A program made the position numbers and the translations under genes. From Culex pipiens pallens (taxonomy: Eukaryota; Arthropoda; Insecta; Diptera; Culicidae), in assembly GCF_016801865.2 (NCBI RefSeq), contig NC_068937.1, forward strand, positions 133,746,455 through 133,810,454: a stretch of DNA of 64,000 nt, written 5' to 3'. Position 1 is the first letter of the stretch. Each line of letters starts with the position of its first letter. Shown piece by piece: positions 34,625 through 49,700 of the stretch. The notes under the pieces were generated by a model. It was not told where the DNA came from and did no database searches. It was given only the letters and a program-made list of their open reading frames with translations.

Positions 34625-37050
34625 GATAGCAATAAATTAGTGCGAAGTCCAAGTTAGTGGGAATTGCGCAATATTTTATTTTAAATTAAAGAGCGCTTAA
34701 AACATGATTTCAAAGAATTTAGAAAAACATCTAGAAAACTGCTTAAAAAAATTAAGTTCCCTTCTAAATATTGTAAATTTTGATATTGATTTTTAATCAA
34801 TGCTGATGTATCCAGTTGTCAGTATTTAACTGTTTTAATTTTTTTCAATGAAAAATTCAGATTGATAAGATTCCATGTTTTACAACCTACCATATGCTAA
34901 ATGTTCGAAGAGACAAATTCTTTAAACATATTTGCAATAACTTAAATCAAAATTTCTTTTATTTACTTTTTTGATTTTTCAATATTTTTTTCATGTTTAC
35001 AAAACGTAAAAAAGTTTTTATTTTTTTTCATTCAGAACGAACAACGATTGGATTTTATACGATATTTAAGTTTTCCGAAAACTGAAAATCTAGCTTAATC
35101 TATAGTAATTTACCCATACTCACAAAAAAAGTTCAAGATAAACATTTGAAAAAATATTTGAAATTAATTAATGAATAAACTCCAAACTCTAGTTGGAACC
35201 TTTTTTTCAATTATTCAATCAATATTAAAACAGAATCAATACATTCAATATAATCTTAACTTTACCCTGGCCATAATCGTTAAAATTAGGTTCCATTTTT
35301 CTATTAGTTTTTTATTAACTTTGTAGTTTTCAGTTAAAATTCCCTGGAGATGGAGCCACACGTTGCCGTCGTTTCAGGGCTATTTGCCAAGATGGTTTCC
35401 GATGTTGATATATATCACACATTTATTTTATATTTATATACTTGTGTTGATAGAAATCACAACTTTTATACCTACTATTTAAAATTGCCAGATATTGATT
35501 TTTTTATTTGCATCTCAATATTCTTCTTTGTAAAATCTGGTAGGAACAGGTTTAAATATTTTTGATACATCGTTAGCTTAGGTACAAATTCATAAAGCAA
35601 AACAACGCTTACGCACAACAGTAAAAGAGGCCTCTTCTATGCATTGAGATTTTTTTTCGTTTTTTAAAGTGAGTGTTAGGTTAGGATTTGGTATTTTGAT
35701 AAATGAGTTTTTTTGCAAGGCACTCAGAATAGTTAGTTTTTTTTTGTAACTTTAGGTTGTTTAATAGTTCCAGACTCCATCTATGTGTAAGCGAGTTAAG
35801 TAATGCTATCAGAATCTCTGATTTCAATTTATGTGGTCTAATACTAACCATTCAGAATTGTCAAAAAATCCATAGAGTCTCGATCAATCAATAATGAAAT
35901 GATATCGGACAAAATTCGTTAATCTGTTGAACTAACGGTTTTCGGATTATGGTTGTATCGACCATTGTTGCGAATCGAGGATCTACTGGAGTTTTGACGA
36001 TCAAATGAAGCCTAACATTTCAAAGGGACACATGGGTTTTGTGAACAGGAGTGTATCTCTTTCACTCAAATGACAGTTTACATAAAGTATGATAGGGATA
36101 CACTCTTGTTTGCAGAGCTTCTGTACGAAGAGTGTTCAACTTGTAAAGTATAAACTGTTAATTTATGTTTATTGGATCTGGAAGCGGCAAACCAGATTTA
36201 AAAACAAGGTAAAGGAATGTTTGGCTTTGCAATTAAAATTTCGGGATTTGAGATTCAAGTTACTTTCAGATAGTTTAGTTAAGGTTGTTGATTCAAGTTA
36301 GTTTTCCGTAAATGATTATTCCCTAGATAAGTTAGTTTTCATCATTCGATTTCCAGTATTTTTTTTAATTTCCTTTAAATTTGAGGTTTTCTGTGTATAA
36401 ATCTCCGAATAGTTACATTTTCTTATTTAAACAACTAATAATTTAATTTCTTCCGGGTCTTTTTACTTTGAATCATAACTTCAGATTTCCTTTATTCAGT
36501 GTTAAACTGCTCAAGTCATCCAAGTTCTTACTACTCACACCTACACTAATTTTCTTTCACCTTCCCCCTCCCGATTCCCTATATCTTCCGGTGGTGTTCA
36601 TTTTGTATGCAATACTAGTTCGGCCACTACCCTTTTTTCCACAAGAAACCGGACTTGGACTGACTTGAGGCCGCGTCCCCCACCTTGCTCCGTAAAACGA
36701 AAACGAAAACGAACTTTGTTGTTTTCAGTTAAAATTGTTTTTTTTTTCAAATAGATTTTGTTTGATAAACAAAAAATAGTAAAAATCTTTTGATTCATAA
36801 AAAATATCATGAAAATCTGTGACAAATGCATTCAATATTTATCAGGATCTTCAATGTCTAAAATGGCCTTTTCATTCTGAAACAGATTGAAATTATGAAA
36901 GGAACCTTGAACACTGTAAGTAAGTTACTGAAGAAAAATTTAGTGAATTTAATTTGAAAACTGTATAAAATATGGCAAAATTATTCAAGAGTTAGAAAAA
37001 AAATTTCAGACAAAAAATCACCAGACTTTTACCCGATTTTTTGTAGATTT
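34625..37050. repeat. Intergenic AT-rich region with dispersed retroposon 3' sequence
   Basis: No gene supported. 35868-35985 is about 95 percent identical by eye to 4117-4235 in the A-tailed retroposon, and resemblance continues weakly near 36205-36300. Part of 35300-36310 is therefore probably an older copy of that family. Confidence 0.5.
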
Positions 37051-37055
37051 TGGCA

Positions 37056-37570
37056 AATTGGGTCCTAAAATGAAGCTTTGATTGCTGATATTATTGTTTA
37101 CAGCGATAAAGCTTATTTTTCTGAGTACAATGACCCTTTGTACGACCACAAAGAGTTTAAAATGGATTTTTAAATCAATTTTGAAAAATTATCCTCGCGG
37201 TCCTTCTTGACAGAAAAGCTCCTATTTGACAGCTCGTTCCAAGGGGACCATAGTTGATCCATCGAAAAAATGTTGTCTTGTCAATATTTTTTTTTTTGAA
37301 TTAAAATGAAAAAAAGTGATCAGAAATGAATATTGACAAGACAACATTTTTTCGATGGATCAACTATGGTCCCCTTGGAACGAGCTGTCAAGTAGGAGCT
37401 TTTCTGCCTTTTCTGTCAAGAAGGACCGCGAGGTTAATTTTTCAAAATTGATTTGAAAATCCATTTTAAACTCTTTGCGGTCGTACAAAGGGTCATTGTA
37501 CTCAGAAAAATAAGCTTTATCGTTGTAAACAATAATATCAGCAATCTAAGCTTCATTTTAGGACCCAATT
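37056..37570. repeat. Large near-perfect palindrome (foldback element)
   Basis: The sequence from AATTGGGTCCTAAAATGAAG is mirrored by its complement ending at 37570. The arms are about 240 bp, with a short AT-rich centre near 37313. The arms match almost base for base. A fragment of one arm recurs at 12379-12470, so this is a dispersed foldback or MITE family and not a unique structure. Confidence 0.85.
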
Positions 37571-37791
37571 CCCGACTTTTTGCCCGACTTTCCCGATTTG
37601 CCGACTTGAGTGGCCAGCGTTAATTTTCGGATAGAAGAATTGAAACAGATTTGTTACTAGCAATATATGTTACCTATATATTCAAAAAATAGCAATATTT
37701 AAAGCGTTTGTTCATTTCATTTGGAAAATGCCTTCACTAGCATTAAGACAGAGAGCCAACCCACATGATCACATGGTCTTCCTCCCACCCC

Positions 37792-40700
37792 TCACTTGTA
37801 CCGCTGCATGAGCATCACCAGCTGCTTGTACACCACTTCCGGCGCGTCGTTGCCCCACAAAAAGTCCACGTGGTTAAAGTTAACATTCGGCACCTGGAAC
37901 ATTCCGATCGCCGTCCGCGTCAGCCGGTTGAACAGGTTGGCCACGTCCTTCGGTCCGGCGAGCCAGTCGTTGCTGGCGTAAAACAGCGCAATCGGGGTCG
38001 AGATGTTCTCCAGCTCGTAACTGGGCGGTTTGGCCTGCCCGTAGCGGCGTTCGTTTTCCGCCTCTCCGTAATCGAAGCGCTGAAAGTTGCCGGACTCGTG
38101 GATCTCTTGCGCGTAGTGGACGACGGTTTTGGTGGACGTCCCGGCCGGGGTGTGGCCAAAGATGACCGGCATTAGGGTGGCGTTGTACTGCTCCTTGTCG
38201 AAGCCACACAGCACAAAAACTGTGTTCTCGCAGATGTACTTTTCCGCCTCGGTCAGCTCGCAGCCGTATTTGGCGAGGTAGCGAATGATCTTGTTCTGCG
38301 GCATGAACTCGTTGCCGCCGAAGAATTTTAGGATCATCTGCGAATGAGAAGTTTGAGTGAGTGTGCGGTTGATCATACGTGACGAAATAGATTAATCGGA
38401 AATGGTCGGTGTGAGTGATAGAGAGACAGATTAGCGTGAGAGGAGAAGGTCTTCCTATTCCCAACGGATGTTACGCGATGAGCTTTATGTACAGCGATTA
38501 CGGGTTTGTTATGCTGAACTGCAAAGGACGAGAACTCACCAATAGGCGTAACGAAAGACGCTTCAGGATGTCATTCGCGAGATTATCCCAATTGGGAACA
38601 TGAAGATTGTCGACCCGATCGATGGGTAGCTTCGGGAACTAGTGAAATGTGGGTGTGGATGATGGTAATGAATTACACAGAGGACAATAATTGCGTGAGA
38701 TGGACCGATTCTTACCTCAATGTCGTGTGAAAATGGCGCCAACAGTCGAATCGGACTCTTCACGTGACCCATGAAGGCAACCGGAGCCATCGCAAAAACC
38801 GCCTGGATCTTCGCGTTGTACTCCGGTCGACTGGCCAGCAGCACAAACGCCATCGTAGTTCCCATCGAGTGGCCAACGTAGAGCAGATTCTTCCTCGTAT
38901 CGTTCCGTTCCAGCTCCCTCATCGCGTACACAAAATCAATTTCCGCCGGAACATCGTACAGCGCCATCTCGTGCCAGCTAAAGTCCCAGAACGCCGTCTC
39001 GTCGCTGTTCATGGACACGTGCTTCCTCGAGTACGTGTTCCCGCGGGCATTCCCCAGCCAAACGTCGTACCCGGCATCGGCCAAAATAAACGCCAGCGCC
39101 CTTTCCGGTCCACTCAGCAGCCAATCCGCCGAACTGGACAGCAGACCGTGCTGCAGAAACACCGGCTGGCCCGTTCCCTTGCCGCCCGAACATCCGGCTC
39201 TGCCGCACGGAATTCGGTGCAACGTCAGCAGGTAGCCGTCGGCCGTTTTCAACGTGTGCGATTCCGCGCCGTACCCGTGGCGGACGGCAATTTCCGGCTA
39301 TGTGAGGGAGAGAGGGAGGAAAGAAAAGGTGGTCATTAGAAATGGGAGGATCTAGATAACGCTCAGCGGGGCGTTTTTAAGGTTGTTAAGGCTCCGTTAT
39401 TTATGGTTGGGTTGACCTTGCATGTGAAATGCGGCGCAAAAGAAGGAAGTCCAGTCGTCGTAAATTGTTTGAAATGGCTAGTGCCAGTGTGTACCACATG
39501 CCTAACGATTTGCTTTGCATGCTGGTAAAGAAAAAATCTATATTTTCCATCTGGGGTTGACTTTTCAAGTTTCATGTTCATGTTAAATCATGTTCGTTAT
39601 TTTTTATTTTTTTTTTTGCATTGACCATTTTTGTTTTTTTTTATATATAGTATCAAAGTTGAGCTTGCGGCCAAATGTGGAAAAAAAATTACGCTTATTC
39701 GAATTATTTCATAAGGAAATACAGGGAAATACCACTATCAATTGATTTTTTTTTTCTAATTTCAAGTATTTGTTGGACATTTTTATCTTGCAATTATTCG
39801 ATAAAAGAAGATAACAACTATCCAATAGTTTTATTCAAAAGTTTATAAGCTCCAACCAATTGAATTGGTTAAAATTCATGCAAATCAACAAAACCCAAAA
39901 AAAAAATCAGGTCAGGTAGCTGCCTGATAAGAAAGATAAGAAATTTAAATCCCTCGGTCTGGTCCAAGGTCGAGAAGAACTTTTTGCTGTTGAAGACAAC
40001 ACAATAATAATGAAAATTAATTAACGGCATTTACCTAGTTGTTTACAATTGTGTTTTCGTTATATTTTTAATCCTGAAAATTTATTTGAATTTTTAAAAT
40101 ATATTTAAGTAACAGAGTTTGCAGGCCAAGGATTGATACCTAAGAGCATGCAATGGCATTGACCTTGTTGCGTGCTCTTCGGTTGACGTCCACGTAAGGA
40201 ACATCCTAGAAGGAGCGCAACTAACTACATTCGTAGTTCTGTTAGATCATCCGAATTATCTTGATCAGAACAGTATAGCTCTGGTTCCTTGCGAGTGTCC
40301 TATTTTCTTACCTCCACGTTGGCTTGGTTTTCATGATGACCTAGCTGGTGGCCTGTGGAAACGGATCGTAAACCTTTGACCTCCGCGGGTCAGAGTCGAG
40401 ACGGCTAAAAGAAAGGGGCGCGACAATGTGGGAAAGGGAAGTTATTTGTGATTGTAGACGGTATTGTTTTGATTCGCAGTATGTTGAGTCAACTGCTGTG
40501 GATGTACCTGAGCATCGCAGAACGGGGTTTCTCTTCTCTTCATTCTCAGCTACCACCTATCTTCTATTTTTATTTTGCTCTACTGATTCTCAATTCCTAA
40601 AAATATACTTTTCCTTAATGTACTAGTAATATCAAGTCTATTTATCATTTGTCTAATCTTTTTTTTTTTGATTTTATTGCGAATTTATTTATTTGAATAA

Positions 40701-43700
40701 TTCTTTATCTGTCCTATAAATTATCATTACTATAATCTAAGCTTGTTTTGTATCTCTATTTATTAACTATTGTCTAATTTTACATCTAATACATCTAACT
40801 TCTCATTTTTTTTCTTTTAAATACGCTCATCATTCTCTTACTATGGATTCTTGATTTTTATAAAATAAATTCTCTTTTACTGTCTATTGTTTTCAATCTT
40901 CACCCTTTTTTTAAACAAGTGAGGTTTGAGCCCTTACTCAATTTATGGAATGGTTAAAGGATTAACACAAATATTACTATTGTATTTTTGGTAAACTTTT
41001 ATAACATGCTTAGGACCAAAAATTGTAACAAAACACCGCGACAGAAGAAATAGCAACAGATTAACACGACTCAACATCAGGCAAGATTTCAGGAGAAAAC
41101 AATACACTGTAAATAACAATTAGTTTTTGAATTCAAACTAAAAATTAAAATGTTTTTTGCTTTACTGAAAATTGATAGGCACACTATAAATGGTTAGGCG
41201 CTTATACTTACATCAAACCCTACGCAATGTACCACCCCCGGCCGAGTTAAAATGCGTAACCGGAAAAGAAGGTGTGCATGCCTGGCACGAACACTCAAAG
41301 CGTGTTCTAGCGTGCTGCTCGTACTGACTCAGAGCAAGGGTGAGATGTAGGTGTAAGGGCAGTGCGTGATCGTCGGGAACCTGGTGCATAAGATCGGTCA
41401 AGGCCCGTTCTTACACTGAAAATTGCGAATTGCGAATATTTAAATAACAGAGTTTATTTTATTTTTGAAAAAAAACTAATTTGTTAAGAAAGGAATATTC
41501 AACAATTTTTCCATCTATTTCAATAAATTAGAATACATGTTGGTCTTTACGAATCAGTTCAAATCCCGAGGTAAAAGGTTCTAAGAGAAAATTAAGGTTC
41601 AGTTGTGGTTCAGTTCAACCCAAAATAACCAAAAATTTTGACTTTTTAACTTATATGGAAAACTATCTACTTTCATCAAATCGTATCATTTTTATGCAAT
41701 GAAAATTTGGCTTAAATTTAAAATTAAGGATAAATAAGCTAAACAAAAAAAGTTTAAACTAAACTATAAAATAAATAAAGGCTATAAAATCACTCGAAAA
41801 ACGAAATTCTTAATTTGACCTGAGCAAATGTCTGTGTGTGTGGTGGGATGTTGATAAAAAAAAAATTGCACTGGATTATCTCGACACTGGCTGAACCGAT
41901 TTGGACCGTTTTGGTCTCATTCAATCCGTCTTGGAGTCCCATAAGTCGTTATTGAAAATTATAAAGTTAAGTTAAGTATTTTAAAAGTTATGCTAAAAAA
42001 ACGATTTTAACAAAAGTTCGGAAAATTGTAAAAAGGGTGGTTTTTGTAAGAAACCCAGTCATGTTATACATTTTTAAAAAGGTATTCAAAAGACCTTTTC
42101 ATCGAGTTCAAAAAATTGAAAATCTGACAACCCTATCAAAAGTTATAAGCACATAAGTGCCCTGAATTATGACGATCTGACAACTCAATCTGATGGTATG
42201 AATAATAAATCAAGTTGATATAACACTGAAAGGTTACCCCTTTTGTACCTATTTTGGATAGCATTACCCTCTAAATGTGAGGAAGGCACCAACCACCTAA
42301 AGGTGGATAAAGTAACGTTTTGTATTTATTTTAACATTTTTTTGCAAAAATAATTTATTGCAGTAATACCAATTATTTAAATTTTTTGTCTGTATAGGAT
42401 TTTAGCCTCTCTTCCTAGGGCTTAAAGTTAAAGCCCCAACAATAAAGCCGCTGTGATCTACACAAAACAGTAACTTTCTCCAAACACAAAGGCAGTAGCC
42501 ACCAAAAGCGACCAAAATAGATTTATCACAAACAAAAGAGGAGCGAAAAAAAATGACTTGTGGTGGGTGGGTGCACGAGGACAGATATGGTGGTCCGTTT
42601 TGGTCAGCAGCAGCAGCTGATGGCCAAAGTCATGACCAGGACAAATAAAACACCGTCGTCGTCTCATAGCGGATAACAAAAAAAAACACGTTACAAAAAA
42701 GAGGGAAAGACGTAGCTATTATCCTGTGGTTGAGTCCTGCAAATAATATCACGATAAGCACACAAACTTTGCCCTGGTTTTATAAATACCTACTGACCAG
42801 AAAAGTAATGTTCTGGAGTTTTTTTAAAGGTCCAATAAACCAAATTTCCAGTTTTTGCTTTTTGGGTGTTTTTGAAACCGCCTTGAGTCAGGGGATTAAA
42901 AAAACCCAAAAAGCAAAATCTGAAAATCTGGTTTATTCGATCATTTTTTAAAAAAATGGTTATTTTTGCAACTCAAATTATTTCTATAAACGTCTGTTTA
43001 ACTGAAAACAAGATACTTTTTCGTAGAATTATTACGAGGTAAAAACGAAAGAACTAAGCAAAAAGTGCTGAACAATATTGAATTCATTCTTGCAAACAGA
43101 TGGGACAGTTAAGCTTTTCTGGGCAGTATAGAAAACCACAGTAAAATGGAGACAGTGTTCTAGTTTTTACTATGTCCCATATATTTTTTTTTATTTCGAA
43201 ATAAATTTTTTTACATAACTCAAAAGAATTTCTAGTTTTTTTTTTTTTTTTTTGAATAGGTCCTATAAACATATGAAAGACAATAGTATACGGGTCATTC
43301 CATCTGAAGCGGAACAACATTTGAAAATTACCATCTCCGATTCTGCTCAAATTTGGCAGAGCTGTTTAGACTATCAAAACATGCAAAAATCCCGAATTTC
43401 ATCCAAATCGGACCACCCCCTCCATTTTTGTACCCTCCCAAAAAATCGATTTTTTGGCGATTTTTGAGCGAAACCGCTATCTTCAAACGACGATAACTCA
43501 GGAACCACAAATCTTAGAAATTGGACGTAGAATCCATTTCCGTGATCAAAATTTAGATTAAAATATTTTTTCTACCTGTATTGCGCAATTGAAAATTTTA
43601 AATGGCCGTATCTCAAAACAGCCCTATTTATTTTTTTTAAATTTGACCTCACCATCGTATTCCCCGTCCAATTTTACATAAGAATCACTTATCGACAGAA

Positions 43701-46700
43701 AGGAATATGTTTCGTTCCAGAGATATTGAATTTTAAAGTTTTGAGTATTTGAGATTACCTAAATTAGCTACACTCACCGCATATGCTAGAAGCACTCAGT
43801 CGTACTGATCAATAATTACTACCTGGTGTTCTGTAATATGAATTATTTTTATAATTTTATACGATTTTGAGATAATCAATATCTTGAACAATCTATTTTT
43901 TGTTTAAGGAATATTTATTGCGTAATTTTTAATGCACTATTTTTCCTGATCACAGTGTCATTGAACCATATTAATAAAAATTTGAACTTTTAATATTTAT
44001 TTGCAAATGCTACAACGTTTTTACAATCAATTTAAAAAAATATATAATTTTTCTATTGTTTTCATATTTTTCCCAATTCCTCATTCCTTCCCACTTTATC
44101 AAATTATTTCTTTTTTTTTTTTTTTAAGCAAGCACAAATGTAGAGCTGGCTGCAGTAGATGAAATAATTCTCATGGGTTCTAGAACTTTTGCCATGTGCG
44201 GTAGCGAAATAGTGCCATTCAGCAAAACCCCAAAATCTGACTTACGGTTTGAAAGATTGATTAAATTAAACCGATTTTTAGATTGTTTTCATCTGAATAA
44301 TTGATGATTTTTCAAACATCCATACACACCAAATTTTTTTTTTTGCTGATATTCAGTAAAGTTTTACTGAATTTTCATGTACTGAAATTTCAGTAAACGA
44401 TTCAGTAATCTAGATTTTACTGAATTCTCAGTTAACTGATTTTTGTCACTTTGACAGATGATTTACTGAAATTTCAGTAAAATGGTTGTCAAAACAACTG
44501 AAATTTCAGCAAAAGAAACGTCAAATTATTTTGCTGAAAATTCAGTAATTTTCTTGTGGCAGTTTGACAGATCATTTGCTGAAGATTCAGCAATCATTGC
44601 TGGTATTTCAGTTATCAAAATTTTATTTCGGTTGTCATTAAAATACTGTTATTCATTCATTTATTTCATCAATCGTCCAAACCTAAAAAACAGGTGGTTA
44701 GCATCGAGGCATTTGTTATTAACATTTTTCTTACCTTTGTTTCTAAAGATCACAATACAAAAACACATTTGAAAGAGGATTTTCTCTCGGCAGCATCCAA
44801 ACAATAAGTCAGAAGTGACATTTCAGTTTGACAGATAGCCAGTTACTGATTTTTCAGTAATGTTTTTGTTTATTACCGAATTTCAGTAAATGTGATGATT
44901 ACTGAATCGCATTCAGTTAATTATTTTACTGAAATTGCAACCCAAAATTTGCTGTGTATACTTCTGATACATGTGGACAGCAGCTGTATCGTCTTCCAAG
45001 ATTTCGAAATAGTTGAGAAACAAAAAAAATATTGTTTGGACGGTGTCGAAATCAACACCACGGAATTTGATCTTAATCAGATAATAAATCAGATTAATCT
45101 TTGTGATTTTCTTACATTTTTCAGTTTTATACTTTCCAGAAATCCTCCTCCTTAATCATGCTTCACGAGAGTTTTATTCATGTTAATTCATAATTTTTAA
45201 CACGATAATGTATCGTACACTTTTTTTAAGTGTTACTTTCAAGATCAATTGCAATTTCCTGCTAGCTCTGCGGGAATTCCATTCTGCCCTGTATTGCGTG
45301 TCGTTCTTGCTCTAGCAGTTATTGATCAGCGCGCCCGAGTGCTTCTAGCATATGCGGCAAATAAAGCAAATACAGGTAATCTCAAATACTTAGAACTTTA
45401 AAATTCGATATCTCTGGAACGAAACATATTCCTTTCTGTCGATAAGTGATTCTTATGTAAAATTGGCTGGGGAATACGATGGTGAGGTCAAATTTAAAAA
45501 ATAAATAGGGCTGTTTTGAGATACAGCCATTTAAATTTTTCAATTGCGCAATACAGGTAGAACAAATAATTTAATCTAAACTTTTGATCACGGAAATGGA
45601 TTCTACGACCAATTTCCTTCAATATTGAGTCTAAGACCGACCCTCTAAGAGTTGTGGTTCCTGAGTTATCGTCGTTTGAAGATAGGGGTTTCGCTCAAAA
45701 ATCGCCAAAAAGTCGATTTTTTGTGAGGGTACAAAAATGGAGGGGGTGGTCCGATTTGGATGAAATTTGGGATTTTTCCATGTTTTGATAGTCTCAACAG
45801 CTCTGCCAAATTTGAGCAGAATCGGAGATGGTAATTTTTAAATTTGCATTTTTTCTTGCACACTTCAGGTGGAATGACTCTAAATTTTAGTCTGCGCTCG
45901 AAAACTTGCGTTTGCTAATGGGACTGCTATACGAACATGGGCAGCTAACCACAGCTTTAAAAAACGCTCTAATGCGATCTACAGCAAGAAACGAGTTCAA
46001 AACAGGATGTCCTTTGGTGGGCATAAATTCTCCACTATAATACGAGTCCTCGGAGCGTGGGGAACTGTGGCATCCACGCCACGGACATAAACTGTAACAG
46101 TACAATGGAAGCCGTCTGTGGGGCCAATTATGGGCGGCGGACGTGACCATCGGATAGTTTTACGAGCTAACTTCGTGTGTCAATTGGGTGAGTGTTATAA
46201 AAAATGCTTCTAAGCCATGTTTATTTTTTTTTATCAACTTAAATAGTCTTATTTATTTAAAAGTAATTGATTGAAGTTATAGCGTTCTTTGTATTTATAT
46301 TTGTTTATATTTTTTATCTGCAATTCAAAGAGTCAGAAGAAATTTACATTTTCTTATGAAACATTATTTTCCCACAAACAACTGTGCTGTAACAGTCCAC
46401 CATAATGCCTAGTTAATTTTAAATGCAAATTATCGATTCAGCTGTTCATAGGGGTGGTCGATGGCAGTTCCGAAGATGTTCTTGCTATTATGTCTGGCGG
46501 TCTTATAGGGAACACGCCATCTCCACCCTCTCGCGTTTTTCCCTAAGGGGTGGATATCATGTTTCTGCATTCGTGCAAGAAACTATTTTATTATGAAGGT
46601 GGCAGCTAGCTAGCGTAGAGGTTGTTTTTATTCTGAATTTTTAAAGGGCAGCTTTTTTAATTTAATAAAAGCAAGAAATGCGATTCTTCCGTGCCTTCCA

Positions 46701-49700
46701 TCTAATTGGCGTGATTTATTCAAGGTTATGTCAACAATTTGTGGAATGACTGGCAGCTCTAACGGCCACGTGGGAGCTGATTTTTTTTCAGTCTGAGGGG
46801 GAAGACATGCATAAAATTAAGTGGTTTTAATCTGCATCGCCTTGCGATATGTTAATTTAAATTGCAAATTTGTGTTAACGGGGTTTCGTGAGAATATGTA
46901 AACCATTTAAAACATCCGTTGAAAAACGTCATACGACTACGAAATATGTGTGTTTTTCTAGTTGGAAGCTGACAAACTTTGCTGAAGTTTTCTTTCATTG
47001 AAAAAATCTGCTGTGCAAATTTAAGTAAATTTTACTGTTTTCAGTACTCATGCTAATTATGTGTGCAGGACTAATGGAGAACCAAACTGTCCCAAACTTC
47101 CAAAAAAGTGTCCTCGTAGTTTACGGATTGGTCAATGAAAGTAGTTCATTCTGACCCAGACTATAATTCTAAAGAGTAAGCTTATCACACTGGAACAGTC
47201 GTTACCGGATGGGTCAACAAACAGAACCATTACAGTCGATGCAATGAATGTGTGTTGCGTCATGTAGACATGTTTAATATAATGCCTTCGTTATCATTAT
47301 CTAAGGATTAGTCACCGGTGTCATAGTGTAATCTGCGGTTATTCAATGGGTCACAGCTAAGTATGATTAAAGATGAGAATGAATCATTAAAAAACAAAGC
47401 TGTTGTGAGTAGATTAACAAAAATTAAAATTAAATTGATTTATTCCAGATATTCTACCAGATTTTCGACCCGATTTATCTCACTTTACGCATAATCAAGC
47501 TAAGACAAATGTAACAAGTATGTCTACACTGCATTACAATCTGCATGGCTGACAGCGAAATTATGGTAAAGTATAGTTTGTATCAGACTTGGATTCTGCT
47601 GATATGGCTTATCACAGCCCCACCTAGTCACGACGTTCTAGCAGGATTCTAGCAGAGTTCTCACAGAGCTGGATATTCTTACAGTATTCTAGCAAAAATG
47701 TTCCACCGTTCTAGCAGGATTCTGGCAGAACCAGCTCTGCTAGAATATTTCGTGACTGGGCAGTGGTGACATTGTAGATTAGACACTTAAATTTAACAGA
47801 TCATTTCAAGGAGACTTCTTTTATTTGTAATTATGTCCCCCTCGCGGGGGTGCCAAAAATTGCCATAGCGGACGGTATTTCACGTCCTCAAGGCGGGGTA
47901 TTGGTATTAGTTTTCAACTAGCAATAATCGCACCTCGGATGTACCTCATTGGTTACGATATCGCCACTGCGCAAAGCTAACGAGTCAACGGTCGACCGGC
48001 AGCAGTACTCCGCGCCAGGACGTTCTCCGTTAGCAATACACAGCCGGCGATGATGGAGTGTGGTGTGGAGGGGGCAAAAAAGGCAGAGAATATCAGCTGC
48101 CGAACGCATCTTCTTCTTTTCGGCAGTCAACGCGTGCTGAATGGACGAAAATGCTACCCTCTTTTTTGTCGGCGACGCCAGGCTTACCATTGGCATCGCC
48201 AGAAAAGTACGGGTTTCGTCAATAAGACTGGAAGCTGTATTTGACAGAGGTATCTTGGTAGGATATTTTAATAATTTAAATCAAACTTGTGCATTCATAG
48301 AATATAAAACGCAATACAAATTAACTAAGTGCAAAAAGTATACTCAAGTAGAACTATAGATGAAGAGAGATATCTGAATAACTTATTATGTAAAACAAGC
48401 CATGTAGAGCAAAAAGCTTGAATATCTGTCATTCGTCGATTCTGTCACCTCTGTCAGATCCGTCATCTAAATCAATCCCGAATTTCCTGAGATTCACAAG
48501 AGGATTTAGTCTGTGGCGTATCTTAGAAGAAATAGCTCTATTAGACTAAATTGGTCAATGTGAGAACAACGCTGCGTTCATAATTTTAGAAACCAAACAG
48601 CTGAATACACTGTAAAATTAACATTGATTAAACAAAGAAACACACTGCTAGGTAGCTGGGCAAATTTCTTTTCTCCGTCTCACACGCACCGCCAAAAACT
48701 CAGAGCTTTGTTTATCCTCCTCACGGAGATTGCTAGTCGGCCTACCCAGCGTTGCGAGGGCCATGCGTAGAGGTTCCGTTCCGAACGAGAGTGTGGAAAA
48801 ATCAGACAAGTGGATATTGGATTTCGCCAAGAAGGTGTGCCCGGACTCGGTGCCGACACAACCATCATTCGACGTTGTTGATGGGAGCGATTCTAATCCT
48901 CCCTTCTCGATGGTAGAGCTCTCCATAGCACTATTGACGGGCAACAACACTGCTCCTGGTCCGGACAAGATCAAGTTCAGCTTGCTGAAGAATCTTCCGG
49001 ACGTCGCCAAGCAGCGTCTGTTGAATCTGTTCAACACGTTGGTGGAGCAGAACATAATTCCACACGAATGGCGACAGGTCCGGGTGGTTGCCATTCAAAA
49101 GCCCGGTAAGCCGGCGTCCGACCACAACTCGTATCGTCCAATCAGCTTGCTGTCGTGTCTACGCAAGTTGCTGGAGAAGATGATCCTCGACCGCCTCGAA
49201 CCATGGATGGAACGAGAGCACTTGCTGTCTGACACGCAGTATGGCTTCCGGAGAGGCAAGGGAACAAGCGACTGTCTAGCCTTGCTGGCCACAGGGATCG
49301 ACATAGCCCGTGGTAAAAAACAGCAAATGGCTTCTGTCTTCCTAGACATCAAGGGTGCATTCGATTCAGTCTCCATCGATGTGTTGGGAGTAAAGCTGCG
49401 GCGGAGCGGTCTCAATCCGACGATGTGCAACTTCCTCATCAACCTGTTGTCAGAAAAACACATGCACTTTGTGCAAGGTGATCTGGCAATCACCCGGATA
49501 AGTTACATGGGTTTGGCACAAGGCTCACGCCTTAGCCCATCCATGTATAACTTCTACGTCAGCGACATCGATGATTGCTTGACCGGAGACTGCACCCTTA
49601 TACAGTACGCAGATGACGCAGTGGTTTCAATCGCTGCCAAGAAGGAAGTCGATCTGCTAGAACCCTTGCAAGATACCCTGAACAACTTGGCCCATTGGGC

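Noticed and set aside
45887..46150. 87-codon minus-strand frame in the lipase intron
   Set aside because: GC-richer and possibly a decayed repeat, but no motif to support a gene.
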